Origin: Candidatus Phycosocius bacilliformis
GTDB taxonomy: Bacteria > Pseudomonadota > Alphaproteobacteria > Caulobacterales > Aquidulcibacteraceae
Assembly (NCBI RefSeq): GCF_003112735.1
Contig: NZ_BFBR01000006.1
Location: 124,001 to 188,000 of the forward strand
Reading direction: 5' to 3'
DNA length: 64,000 nt
The translations under genes were made by a program, and so were the position numbers. Of this stretch, positions 48,934 through 57,639 are shown in pieces. Numbering within the stretch: the first letter of the stretch is position 1; every line of letters starts with the position of its first letter. The notes beneath the pieces were generated by a model. The model did no database searches. It was not told the DNA's origin and saw only the letters and a program-made list of their open reading frames with translations.

Positions 48934-49587
48934 TCACCAGCGCAACAGCCTTGTTCCCAAGATCGCCCCCAAGGCTGCGGCCAGACCAATGCCCACCACA
49001 TACCAAATGGTCACGAATGTGACAGAATCGACCGAGCAGAACATGGCATAAACCATCGCCCCCATCCCGCCCGACAGCGCACCAACTGCGGCGCCGGCCA
49101 ATGTGAGCCGCGTCGGGGCTGCTTCTCGCAGCGCCCACACAAGCAACAAAGCGGTTGGCAAGCCAAACAAGGGGATCAAGAAAATGCACCATGGAAACCC
49201 ATTGCCCATAAAGGCGGCAAACCGCTCCCCCGGGGCCATTGTCAACAAGGTAACAGCGCCAATGGCCAAAGCCGCCAGCGCCAGAATGATCAGCGGCAGC
49301 CACAATCGCACAATCAGCTGACCCCGATCACCCAAAGGGCGCGCGAGCCGCAACGCAAGGCCGCCTGCGAATGTGGCAATCAGAGCCGAAAAGCCTGCCT
49401 TTAGTGCCACCATCGGGGCGGCCACGCCAATGTCAGGACGAAAACCCATGGTGACCTTCAACAAGACCAAGCCCACCAAAAAGCCCAACACCAATGCAAT
49501 CTCAATGCGCCGATAAAGACGCTTTGGCCCAGCCTTGTCAGAAGAACGCGCCAAAGCCGCAATCAGTTCGTCAGTTGTCACGGTCAC
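48934..49587 (-). CDS. nrsF: Anti-sigma factor NrsF-like (DUF1109)
   Basis: Inner-membrane negative regulator of an ECF sigma factor, 217 residues with six predicted helices, matching DUF1109. In Caulobacter NrsF two cysteines (131 and 181) 50 residues apart mediate the response to heavy metals; here cysteines 134 (FPWC) and 184 (MFC) have the same spacing, so sensing is probably conserved. Its start overlaps the sigma factor gene by 4 bases. Confidence 0.92.
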   Translation of the reverse strand: MTVTTDELIAALARSSDKAGPKRLYRRIEIALVLGFLVGLVLLKVTMGFRPDIGVAAPMVALKAGFSALIATFAGGLALRLARPLGDRGQLIVRLWLPLIILALAALAIGAVTLLTMAPGERFAAFMGNGFPWCIFLIPLFGLPTALLLVWALREAAPTRLTLAGAAVGALSGGMGAMVYAMFCSVDSVTFVTIWYVVGIGLAAALGAILGTRLLRW

Positions 49588-50132
49588 GCTCCCTTTGCTG
49601 TGCTGCCGACAAGTCGCATGAGCGCCTTGAGGCCGCGATGAATGGATATCTTGATATCAGACGGACTCCAGCCGGTTTGCGCCGCGGCCTCGGCGATGGA
49701 TAATTCTTTAAGTTTCACCAGTTCGATGGCCACCCGCTGCTTTTCCGGCAAGTCCTGTAACAATTTGGCGACGTCGCTCTTGGGATCGCCAGCTTCGGTC
49801 TCCTCTGCCGCCAAGGCATGTTCAAAATCCTCAATCGGCAGATCCAGACCGCGATTGCCTATCCGCCGCCAGCGGTCGATCATCCGATAGCGTGCAATGG
49901 CATAGACCCATGCCAGCAGGCGTTGCTCAGGATCAAACATGGATCGCTTGGTATAAATGGCAATCAAGGTCTCCTGCACCAAATCTTCAGCATCCTCAGG
50001 GCGGGCACCCTTGTTGCGGAAGAAGGCCCGCAAACGCGGCGCTAACCCGTCCAGCAATTGACGCGTGGCGACTGGATCGCCTGCCTGGGCGCCCAGCATC
50101 CAGCTGTGCAATTGTGCTTCATCTGCGACCAA
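49584..50132 (-). CDS. sigF: ECF RNA polymerase sigma factor, SigF-like
   Basis: ECF sigma factor that should drive a metal/oxidative-stress regulon when released from NrsF. Region 2 (LLDGLAPRLRAFFRNKGARPEDAEDLVQETL and RMIDRWRR) and region 4 (DLPEKQRVAIELVKLKELSIAEAA...WSPSDIKISIHRG) are complete. I prefer TTG 50132 as start (182 residues): GGAGGG lies six bases before it, while the ATG at 50150 is only four bases from the -10 element of the predicted promoter and would leave almost no leader. The longer ATG form would be 188 residues. Confidence 0.9.
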   Translation of the reverse strand: MVADEAQLHSWMLGAQAGDPVATRQLLDGLAPRLRAFFRNKGARPEDAEDLVQETLIAIYTKRSMFDPEQRLLAWVYAIARYRMIDRWRRIGNRGLDLPIEDFEHALAAEETEAGDPKSDVAKLLQDLPEKQRVAIELVKLKELSIAEAAAQTGWSPSDIKISIHRGLKALMRLVGSTAKGA

Positions 50133-50154
50133 ACCCAACCCTCCGGCCATGGAT

Positions 50155-50180
50155 TACGTACTCGGATGAGGTGTGGTTAC
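50155..50180 (-). promoter_or_regulatory. Predicted SigF-type promoter (autoregulatory)
   Basis: On the minus strand GTAACC (50180-50175), 16 bases, then CGTA (50158-50155). As I recall, SigF-dependent promoters of Caulobacter have GTAACC and CGAA-like elements with this spacing, and most ECF sigma operons are self-activated. It lies directly upstream of the sigF-nrsF pair. Confidence 0.68.
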
Positions 50181-50317
50181 AAGTCCGTGCTCATGTGATG
50201 CAGCCCGTTGCCGCGCACACAAAGTCACGGATGGCTGCACTTGCTCAAAATCGCAGCACCCAACGCGAATGCAGATGTAAGGCTTGCGCTTTTCCAGTTT
50301 TGGGCCACCTTATTCTC

Positions 50318-50887
50318 ATGAGCTTGATGATCCGCCGCGCCGACCAAAGTGATGCCCCTGCAATTGCTGAATTGCAGCAACTGACTTGGCGCGAAGCTTA
50401 TGCCGGCCTCTTGCCGACCCCACTGCTGGATGGCTTGGCACTGCCCCGCCTGTATCGAACGTGGCGCGCCGAACTTATCCGGCAAGATGGTGACTTGGAT
50501 CTGGGAATCTTCATTGCCGAAACCGAGGACGGCAAAGCCTTGGGCTATGCGACTTGTGGGGCAGCCACGTTGCAGTCTCAGGATTTATTGGGTGATGGGG
50601 AAATTCACCAACTCTATGTCAGGGCCTCACACCAAGGCCGCGGACTGGGGCGCGCTCTGATGTTGGCCTGCTCACGCTGGCTATTGATGCGAGGGCTTTT
50701 CAGCGGTGGACTTTGGGTGGTCAAAGGCAATGAACGCGCGCGTGCCTTCTATGAATCGATCGGCGGCGAATTGATCGGCGACCGGCGCGACTCGATGCAA
50801 GGCTGGCAAATCCCCGTCGTCGGATATGGCTGGGAAGATCTGCATGAATTGGCGGGCCTTGAATCCGAAGTTCCGAGCTGGCTTTAA
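50318..50887 (+). CDS. GNAT family N-acetyltransferase
   Basis: 189 residues, starting MSLMIRRADQSDAPAIAELQ. GNAT motif A is IHQLYVRASHQGRGLGRALMLA (acetyl-CoA pyrophosphate loop GRGLGRA), and motif B is VKGNERARAFYESIGG. Either ATG 50318 or 50327 could serve as start. Divergent from sigF. Substrate unknown. Confidence 0.9.
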   Translation: MSLMIRRADQSDAPAIAELQQLTWREAYAGLLPTPLLDGLALPRLYRTWRAELIRQDGDLDLGIFIAETEDGKALGYATCGAATLQSQDLLGDGEIHQLYVRASHQGRGLGRALMLACSRWLLMRGLFSGGLWVVKGNERARAFYESIGGELIGDRRDSMQGWQIPVVGYGWEDLHELAGLESEVPSWL

Positions 50888-50925
50888 TATCCGGCCTTAA
50901 CCATCTGTATCATAGAAGAATATTG

Positions 50926-51939
50926 CTAAAGCCATTTTCCCAGCCGGACGATGGTATAGATAAGTGCTGAGGAGAGCACCATCAGGCCCACCGCCCACCA
51001 AGGGCCTGCAGGGTCTTGAAACACGCTCATATGCTGGAAATTCATGCCCAAGGCTGAGGTCAGCAAGGTTGGGGGTGCAAACAGAAGCGTAACGACCGCC
51101 ATGACTTTCAAGGTCTCATTCTGACGGGCACTGACAAGCCCCAGCATGGCATCCAAAAAGAACGTCAAATCATTGGTCAGAGCTTCAGCTTGACGCTGAA
51201 GGGCTTCGATATCTGTTGCCAGCAACGTCAAGCGATCCTTGGGTACATGCCATTGTGCACCATGGGTCACTACATAGCGGGCCAGACGCGCAAGGCTGGA
51301 CAACGAGTCGCGCGATTGACTGACCCCAGCTCCCAATTGGCCAAGCCGCTTTAGAATGGTCTCAAGGCCGATATTGCGGCGGCTAACCAAGACCCGCAGA
51401 TTAAGGTCCTCAAGTTCCTTGGCGCTGGCGCTGAGAAAATCAGCCAATCGCTCAACCAGACTTTCCAGCAAAGCCAGCATAACTTCCGGTCCATCTTGGA
51501 CGCCATCAAGATTTACCGAGGCCCGCCCCGCATTGATCTCAAACGCGCGCAACGGGCATGTCCGCACAGTGATGAGGGCGCGCGGGGTGAGAAAAAAGCT
51601 CAAAATCTCACGTCTATGCGCGATAGCACGCAATTCTGCCGGCGCTTTCTTGGGCGCAATTGGTCCTTGATCCGAGCCTGATCGGGCGCGCGCCACCACT
51701 GTGGCATGGAGGACCAATGTGTCATTCTCGATGGAGAAGCGAGCTGACTCCTCCAAAGCAGCGCGCTCATTCTCTGAAGGGGCATCTATGCCAAAGGCAG
51801 CCTCAACGGCTTGTTCTTCAGCCTGAGTTGGCGCCAATAAGTCAATCCAAATCACATCATCATGGGCCAGATCGGCAAGGGTTGGTTGGGCCAGCCCAAC
51901 AGGCAGCGATGTATTCTTGGTTAGAATGCTAAGCGCCAT
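50926..51939 (-). CDS. corA: CorA-family divalent metal transporter
   Basis: Pentameric cation channel of the CorA/ZntB superfamily, 337 residues. A large N-terminal cytoplasmic domain and a long helix lead to two C-terminal membrane helices with the signature GMN (ALGMNFQHM) between them. The usual MPEL loop of CorA is absent (FQHMSVFQDP instead), so Mg2+ specificity is uncertain and a ZntB-like role is possible. No magnesium-sensing leader was seen. Tail to tail with the GNAT gene. Confidence 0.9.
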   Translation of the reverse strand: MALSILTKNTSLPVGLAQPTLADLAHDDVIWIDLLAPTQAEEQAVEAAFGIDAPSENERAALEESARFSIENDTLVLHATVVARARSGSDQGPIAPKKAPAELRAIAHRREILSFFLTPRALITVRTCPLRAFEINAGRASVNLDGVQDGPEVMLALLESLVERLADFLSASAKELEDLNLRVLVSRRNIGLETILKRLGQLGAGVSQSRDSLSSLARLARYVVTHGAQWHVPKDRLTLLATDIEALQRQAEALTNDLTFFLDAMLGLVSARQNETLKVMAVVTLLFAPPTLLTSALGMNFQHMSVFQDPAGPWWAVGLMVLSSALIYTIVRLGKWL

Positions 51940-52008
51940 TCACATTGCCTCCGACCAGACCTTAAGCTCCCACCCAGATCTGGCCTGGATGCAGCTTGAT
52001 CTATCTGG

Positions 52009-52914
52009 CTAAGCAAGTTCGCGGGTTTTGGTCCGCTTGGCAACGGCATGTTCAAGAGAATCAACGACCTGATTGGACAGATTGAGGTCCCGGCCTGCCA
52101 AGTCCAACAATTGCTTCACGGCATAGCCATGCATCTCGACAATGTCTGACTCAAGCGTGCCACGCGCCGTCGCCAAAGCAACATAGCGCAAAAGCGACAT
52201 GGCAGCTCTTTCCAGCAGTCCATCGCGTATCTTATTGGCCCGGGCTGCCGTCATCTCACCAATTTGAGAGATCGCATCTTGGGTTTCCTGCGTCGTAGTG
52301 TCGCGATGGCCCAGGTCAATCAGGATATCTGCATCCGTGCGGATGAGATCATGCTCATCTTCCAAATCAACCAGCACAGGCAAGCGGTCGTTTTCACGCC
52401 GCTTGAGGCCCGATAGAATTGGATCGGTCCGGCGACGCCGGCATGGCCCGATATAGCGGTCTGAGACAATGAAGGGCCGTTGCATATTGATTGCCGAATC
52501 CAAGCGTTCAGCCACTGCCATCGTGGTGAAGGGCTTGGCCAAAAACTCATCAACACCCGCGTCACGGGCTGCGATCAGACATTTCTTGGTCCCGAAACTC
52601 GTGATCATAATGATCGGAATCGACGGGTTGAAACGCGGGCTTGGTGAGCGCACTTCCTCCCGGATGCGCTGGGCAAGCGCAATCCCTGATTGACCGGGCA
52701 TGTTGAAATCAGTGATGACCAAGTCAATGGGCTCGGCTTGCATGGTCGACATAGCCTTGTCAGCACGGTCGGCCGTCGACAGGCGGAACATGCCAAGGCC
52801 ATTGAGGATGCTGGTGAAGATCGTGCGGACATGAATATGATCGTCGACAAGCAAAATCCGTTTATTCACAAAATCTTGTGATTTGGATTCTGTTAGTTTA
52901 CGCACAGCCGACAT
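52009..52914 (-). CDS. Stand-alone response regulator with unusual C-terminal domain
   Basis: From ATG 52914 it has 301 residues. A receiver domain (about 20-150) has all key residues: VDD acidic pair, phospho-acceptor in TDFNMPGQSG, T in MITSFG, and lysine in AKPF. The C-terminal 150 residues contain no DNA-binding motif, EAL/GGDEF or kinase fold that I can recognise; a helical region (ARANKIRDGLLERAAMSLLRYVALA) suggests protein-protein contact. No histidine kinase is adjacent. Could act in motility, cell cycle or stress; unknown. Confidence 0.88.
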   Translation of the reverse strand: MSAVRKLTESKSQDFVNKRILLVDDHIHVRTIFTSILNGLGMFRLSTADRADKAMSTMQAEPIDLVITDFNMPGQSGIALAQRIREEVRSPSPRFNPSIPIIMITSFGTKKCLIAARDAGVDEFLAKPFTTMAVAERLDSAINMQRPFIVSDRYIGPCRRRRTDPILSGLKRRENDRLPVLVDLEDEHDLIRTDADILIDLGHRDTTTQETQDAISQIGEMTAARANKIRDGLLERAAMSLLRYVALATARGTLESDIVEMHGYAVKQLLDLAGRDLNLSNQVVDSLEHAVAKRTKTRELA

Positions 52915-53031
52915 ACGACACCCAAGGATTGTGATCCTCAAGGCTAAGTCGTATTTGATAAAATAGGGTTACCCAAAGCCTGATAACAAGTTCTCATACA
53001 GCACAGGCTTAAGTCTTCAGCGCGGCTATAT

Positions 53032-54105
53032 TTAGGGCGTCATGCCAGCGCGAAGCGCAAACTCATAGGCTGACACCGCCAGCGGGCGAACCCGGTCGAC
53101 ATTTTCACCCGCATGCGCGCTCGCCGCAGTCCCGTCTCGCACACGACCAACAATGCCCTGAATAATTCCCGCAAGTCGGAACATATTGTAGGCAAAATAC
53201 CAATCCAGATTGTCAATACCGTTACGACCTGTGCCCTCGCAATAGAGCGCGACATAGCGTTCCATGGATGGAATACCCAAGGCGTCCAGATCTAGCCCCT
53301 TTAGACCTGAGCGTTGGCTTGCCGGCATGACCCAATTCATCAAATGATAGGTGAAGTCACCCAAGGGATCACCCAAAGTCGACAATTCCCAATCCAAAAC
53401 GGCCAGAACACGTGGCTCGGTGGGGTGCAGGATCATGTTATCCAAGCGATAATCGCCGTGGACAATGCTGGTGGTTTCCCCCTCAGGAATGCTGGTCGGC
53501 AACCATTCGATCAGGCGGTCCATTTCAGGGATTTTGCTGGTTTCAGACAATTGATACTGTTTGGTCCAGCGGCTGATCTGACGGGCAAAATAAGACCCGG
53601 CCTTGCCGAAATCCTCGAGCCCCACGGCCTTATAATCGGTGGCATGCAGCGCCGCCAAAGTCGCAATTTTTGCCTCATAGATGGCGGTGCGCTCTTCTGG
53701 GGTACTGTCGGGCAGGGAACCATCCCACAGAATGCGCCCATCGACCGAGTCCATGACATAGAACATGGTACCGATGACACCATCATCGGCGCACAAACCA
53801 AAAGGCTTGGCAACCGGAAAACCAGTCGGGTACAAGGCGGAAATAACCCGAAACTCACGATCCACGGCATGTGCCGATGGCAAAAGCTTACCCGGTGGCT
53901 TTCGCCGCAGCACATAATTCTGGGTTGGTGTCAGCAATTGGTAAGTCGGATTGGACTGGCCCCCCTTGAACTGGCGGATTTCCATCGGACCAGCAAATCC
54001 GTCAACATGGGCATGCATCCACGCAAGCAGGGCAGCCTCATCCAGACGATAGCGGGGATCGACGGGCTTGGTACCGCTGAAAATCTCGGATTCAAGTGCG
54101 GTCAT
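53032..54105 (-). CDS. APH/ACAD10-like phosphotransferase
   Basis: 357 residues with an aminoglycoside-phosphotransferase (protein-kinase-like) fold: N-lobe QLLTPTQNYVLRRKPPGKLL with lysine-containing strand, catalytic VHGDYRLDNM (Brenner motif) and metal-binding LDWELSTLGDPLGD. This subgroup lies next to acyl-CoA dehydrogenases (ACAD10/11) and probably phosphorylates a hydroxy-acyl substrate, not an antibiotic. ATG 54105 is chosen since GGAG lies eight bases upstream; 54111 is possible. No CoA gene is adjacent here. Confidence 0.9.
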   Translation of the reverse strand: MTALESEIFSGTKPVDPRYRLDEAALLAWMHAHVDGFAGPMEIRQFKGGQSNPTYQLLTPTQNYVLRRKPPGKLLPSAHAVDREFRVISALYPTGFPVAKPFGLCADDGVIGTMFYVMDSVDGRILWDGSLPDSTPEERTAIYEAKIATLAALHATDYKAVGLEDFGKAGSYFARQISRWTKQYQLSETSKIPEMDRLIEWLPTSIPEGETTSIVHGDYRLDNMILHPTEPRVLAVLDWELSTLGDPLGDFTYHLMNWVMPASQRSGLKGLDLDALGIPSMERYVALYCEGTGRNGIDNLDWYFAYNMFRLAGIIQGIVGRVRDGTAASAHAGENVDRVRPLAVSAYEFALRAGMTP

Positions 54106-54277
54106 GATCATGTCTCCCCGACGTTTGTTGGTTTGTTCTTGTGGTCTTGTTTAACTCGGTTGTCGGCAAGCGAAAGCCACTTTTTCAGCCCGCGCGAACC
54201 TGGCTCGAAATACTTACAATCCAGACCGCACCGGATTGAGCCTCTCAACATGTGATTGAGGATAGGTTTAGCAGAGC

Positions 54278-55564
54278 CTAGGCCTTGAGTTCGGGGTGCA
54301 ACTCGCGCCAGCCAATATCGCGGCGATGAAACCCCATCGGCCAAACGATCGCATCAACGACCCGATAGGCAGTCTCCACGGCACTGGCGAGGTCTGGGCC
54401 GACACCAATCGCGTTAAGGACCCGCCCACCCGCTGAGCGCAGCTTACCGTCGCCATCGCGTCGCGTGCCCGCATGTAACAAAACCCCATTGGGAATCGCA
54501 CTGGCACCAGCTTCGCCGCGTATCTCAGAACCTGTAATCGGATCTTCAGGATAACCTTGCGCGGCCAAAACCACCAGCGCTGCGGTTTGCTCTGAGAGCT
54601 TAAAGCTAGGCGCTGTGTCAATCTGACCCCGTGCGCAGGCCATCAAAATCGCCGCCAGGTCGCCCTCAAACCGAGCCATCAAAACCTGACACTCAGGATC
54701 ACCGAACCGGGCATTATATTCCACCAGTTTTGGCCCGGTGGGCGTCAACATGAGCCCTGCGTAAAGGACGCCGCAAAATGGGGTGCCCAATTGGGCCATG
54801 GCTGCTACCGTCGGCTCAATAAAGCGGGTCATGATGTCATCAATAAAGGCAGGGGTAGCATGCCGCGTGGGGGAATAAGCCCCCATGCCGCCAGTATTAG
54901 GGCCACGCTCACCGTCAAAGGCGCGCTTGTGATCTTGGGCAGACCCAAAGTAAATCGCCTTGTGCCCATCGCACAAGGCAAAGAAAGAAACCTCTTCCCC
55001 AGTCATGAACTCTTCAATGACCAAGCGATTGCCAGCAGGGCCGAACCGACCGTCGGCCATCTCTTGAATGGTTTCGCGCGCCTCTTGAAGCGTTTGAGCG
55101 ATCACAACGCCTTTGCCGGCTGCCAACCCATCGGCCTTGATCACATAAGGGGGCCGCACCTTGGTAAGGTGCGCCAAGGCAGCTTCGGTATTGTCGAAGG
55201 CTGCAAACCGCGCGGTGGGAATGTTTTTGGCCTCGCACAGGGTCTTGGTGAAGGCTTTGGAGCTTTCAAGTTGGGCCGCCGCCCGCGTTGGGCCAAAACA
55301 CGCAATCCCGCGCAAGGCCAAAGCATCCGCCAGACCAGCCGCAAGGGCTACTTCTGGACCGACAACCACCAGATCTATCCGTTCAAGTTGAGCGAGGCTG
55401 ACAAGGCCGGGAATGTCATCGGCAGCCACCGAGGCAACCCGCGTCACACCGCTGATCCCGGGATTGGCCGGGGTCACCATCAAAAAACGGACTGACGGGC
55501 TATTGTGCAGCGCCAGCGCCAACGCATGTTCCCGGCCTCCAGAACCAACCAGCATAACGCGCAT
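54278..55564 (-). CDS. purD: Phosphoribosylamine--glycine ligase
   Basis: Second step of purine synthesis, joining phosphoribosylamine and glycine with ATP. The 428 residues start MRVMLVGSGGREHALALAL, and show the ATP-grasp domain with DGLAAGKGV and YNARFGDPECQ. Length is standard. No purine riboswitch was seen upstream. It is divergent from the proline-rich protein gene. Confidence 0.96.
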   Translation of the reverse strand: MRVMLVGSGGREHALALALHNSPSVRFLMVTPANPGISGVTRVASVAADDIPGLVSLAQLERIDLVVVGPEVALAAGLADALALRGIACFGPTRAAAQLESSKAFTKTLCEAKNIPTARFAAFDNTEAALAHLTKVRPPYVIKADGLAAGKGVVIAQTLQEARETIQEMADGRFGPAGNRLVIEEFMTGEEVSFFALCDGHKAIYFGSAQDHKRAFDGERGPNTGGMGAYSPTRHATPAFIDDIMTRFIEPTVAAMAQLGTPFCGVLYAGLMLTPTGPKLVEYNARFGDPECQVLMARFEGDLAAILMACARGQIDTAPSFKLSEQTAALVVLAAQGYPEDPITGSEIRGEAGASAIPNGVLLHAGTRRDGDGKLRSAGGRVLNAIGVGPDLASAVETAYRVVDAIVWPMGFHRRDIGWRELHPELKA

Positions 55565-55823
55565 TCTATCCCCCTGCCTGAGGCGACTCGGTGGTGTTCG
55601 GGTGTTTCTCTTGGGCTAGGCAGTCAGAGCAGCTTGGTCAAGATCACTGCCGCATTGGACTTTGTGATCCTACAGCCCTTGCCTCGTGAACTTGCCTTTA
55701 AACCGTCCTGTTTACCCCTTATGGCAGCGAGGATGGCATTGTTGCCTTGCAGGCTGTGACAGGTTTGCGGCAAAGAAAGCCGCTGCGTTGGGCAGGACTT
55801 GGACCGCCAGAAGAGGTAGATTG

Positions 55824-57185
55824 GTGAAGACCAAGGATTTGGGACCCATAGTGATCGCCGATATGGGGCACACGCGGCCCCATTTCTGGACATTGGCGAC
55901 CGTGGGCACTCTCCACCTTGCCTTGACGGCTTTGGTGTTGAGCCTCCCAGAGCCGGCATTTGAGCCCCGCGTGCTTGAAACGGTCGAAATCGTCACCTTG
56001 AATGATGGCAGCACGCCTGCCGCTGTCGCTCCACCGCCCACACCAGCCCCTTTACCAGAGACCAATGCCGCACCCAATTTGGCGGCGACACCCCCTGATC
56101 AAACGACGCCCGCGCCCCTTCCAAGTCCATTGCCCACCTCCAGCAAGGCTGAAACGCGCCAACAAGAGACGGCGCTGCCACCCCGCCCGATGGTGCAGGA
56201 CACAAGCCCTGTCCAGGTTGCAGAACCTGTGACACCAGCCTCTGACGAACCGGCACCCATCCCATTTGAGCCTATCCCCGCCCCCCCTGCCAATCCCGTG
56301 ACATTGGCTCCTGCCCGGCCGGTCTTGGTTCGCCCCGATGCCCAGCGCCTGAAAATTGAAGCTGGCCAACTCGCCACCCGGACACAACCCAACGTGCAAG
56401 CCAACCCGGACCTTCGTTTGCCCGATCCGGTCGAAGCTGAAGTTGACGAACCCTTTCGCCCAGCCCCCGTTCCGGACCTCGCGCCGCCACCGGCCTACGC
56501 CTTGCCTGCGCCAGCACGTGCTCCACTCGTCCCGCGCGCCAGCACCGATCCCATCCGACTGCCCAGAAATGCAGCACCTCTGCCCAATGTCCAAGTGCCG
56601 CAGATCCGCAGTTCAGACTTGAAACTGCCCGAGCCTGCTGTTGAGCGAGCCGCATCGGGAGGATCTGGGGCGGCAAATGGGGCAGCCAGCGGGGCAGCCA
56701 ACGGGGCCAATTCCGCTGGGGGCTCTGGTGCCGGGGCCGCAGCGGCAACGGGCGGGGTCACCTCGCTTAGCGGTGGTATGATAGCTGGAGGTGCCCCGGC
56801 AACGGCCAATGGCGTCGCAAGCGGGGCCAGTGGCGGCCAGCCATCAGGAACAGGCGTCTTGCCGCGTCGGCCCGGTGGAGCTGGGGTCAAACAGGAGTTT
56901 CCAACTGGGGTTGGCGATTCAGTGCTGTCGCGGATGGCGCGCACAAGCGAATGCGCCCAGATCAATCGGCCACGCGATGCAAAATGTCCAACCTGGGACC
57001 CGATTGAGGGTCGCTCGCCGCGGCAAGCCCAACCCATCCCGGTCCCCGTGCCCAAGGATGCGGCCCCGGCCCGCTTTGCACCGGGAACCAATCCGCTGCC
57101 CCTGTGCAAGCCCGGCACGCCACAAGCACAGTTCGGCCTGTCTTGCCTGCCCCGCGATGATGGCCCTGGCATTCCCAAGCCTTGA
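55824..57185 (+). CDS. TonB-like N-anchored Pro/Gly-rich protein with cysteine-rich C terminus
   Basis: Unrecognised 453-residue protein. Start GTG 55824 has AGAGG seven bases upstream; ATG 55863 would shorten it by 13 residues. A single membrane helix (about 20-41) precedes a Pro/Ala-rich stretch (about 60-260) and a Gly/Ala/Asn/Ser-rich stretch (about 275-350). The C-terminal 70 residues hold four cysteines (SECAQINR, AKCPTWD, PLCKPG, LSCLPRD). The first half looks like TonB, but no TonB C-terminal domain is visible. Upstream of crcB in the same direction; role unknown. Confidence 0.75.
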   Translation: MKTKDLGPIVIADMGHTRPHFWTLATVGTLHLALTALVLSLPEPAFEPRVLETVEIVTLNDGSTPAAVAPPPTPAPLPETNAAPNLAATPPDQTTPAPLPSPLPTSSKAETRQQETALPPRPMVQDTSPVQVAEPVTPASDEPAPIPFEPIPAPPANPVTLAPARPVLVRPDAQRLKIEAGQLATRTQPNVQANPDLRLPDPVEAEVDEPFRPAPVPDLAPPPAYALPAPARAPLVPRASTDPIRLPRNAAPLPNVQVPQIRSSDLKLPEPAVERAASGGSGAANGAASGAANGANSAGGSGAGAAAATGGVTSLSGGMIAGGAPATANGVASGASGGQPSGTGVLPRRPGGAGVKQEFPTGVGDSVLSRMARTSECAQINRPRDAKCPTWDPIEGRSPRQAQPIPVPVPKDAAPARFAPGTNPLPLCKPGTPQAQFGLSCLPRDDGPGIPKP

Positions 57186-57243
57186 TTGGCACGTGTTCAT
57201 GCCGTGTCTTGTCAAAACTGCGGAAAGAGCCTCATAAGGCAGT

Positions 57244-57630
57244 ATGATACAGGCAGGATTGGTTTTTCTCGGTGGCGGGCTTGGCGCACTTGGGCGGTGG
57301 TTGTTCGGATTGTTAGCTGCTCGTCTGTTGGGTACTGCCTGGCCCTGGGGCACATTGGGGGTCAATGTCATCGGTGGCTTTGCCATGGGTCTGACCATGG
57401 CCATTCTTTTGCGCGGCGGTAGCCTCGGTGTGACAAGCGAGAATTGGCGGCTGTTCCTCGCCACCGGCATCTTGGGCGGCTTTACCACCTTTTCTGCCTT
57501 TTCCCTTGAAAGCGCGCGCATGATTGAAGCAGGTCATTGGGGTCAAGCCGGCCTTTATGCCATGGCGTCTGTCTGCCTGTCGGTGCTGGCCCTGTTTGCC
57601 GGCATGGCTTTGGGGCGCATGAGCAGTTAA
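57244..57630 (+). CDS. crcB: Fluoride exporter CrcB/FluC
   Basis: Dimeric fluoride channel, 128 residues, four helices. Signature GALGRWLFG, WPWGTLGVNVIGGFAMG and GILGGFTTFSAFSLE are complete, including the phenylalanine box. No fluoride riboswitch is seen upstream. It is followed 10 bases later by the pseudouridine synthase gene, so the two are probably cotranscribed. Confidence 0.94.
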   Translation: MIQAGLVFLGGGLGALGRWLFGLLAARLLGTAWPWGTLGVNVIGGFAMGLTMAILLRGGSLGVTSENWRLFLATGILGGFTTFSAFSLESARMIEAGHWGQAGLYAMASVCLSVLALFAGMALGRMSS

Positions 57631-57639
57631 AGGAAGCCC

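Noticed and set aside
57186-57243. Possible fluoride riboswitch upstream of crcB
   Set aside because: The conserved GGNGAUGG and CCUGCC-type elements are not present and the space is only 58 bases.
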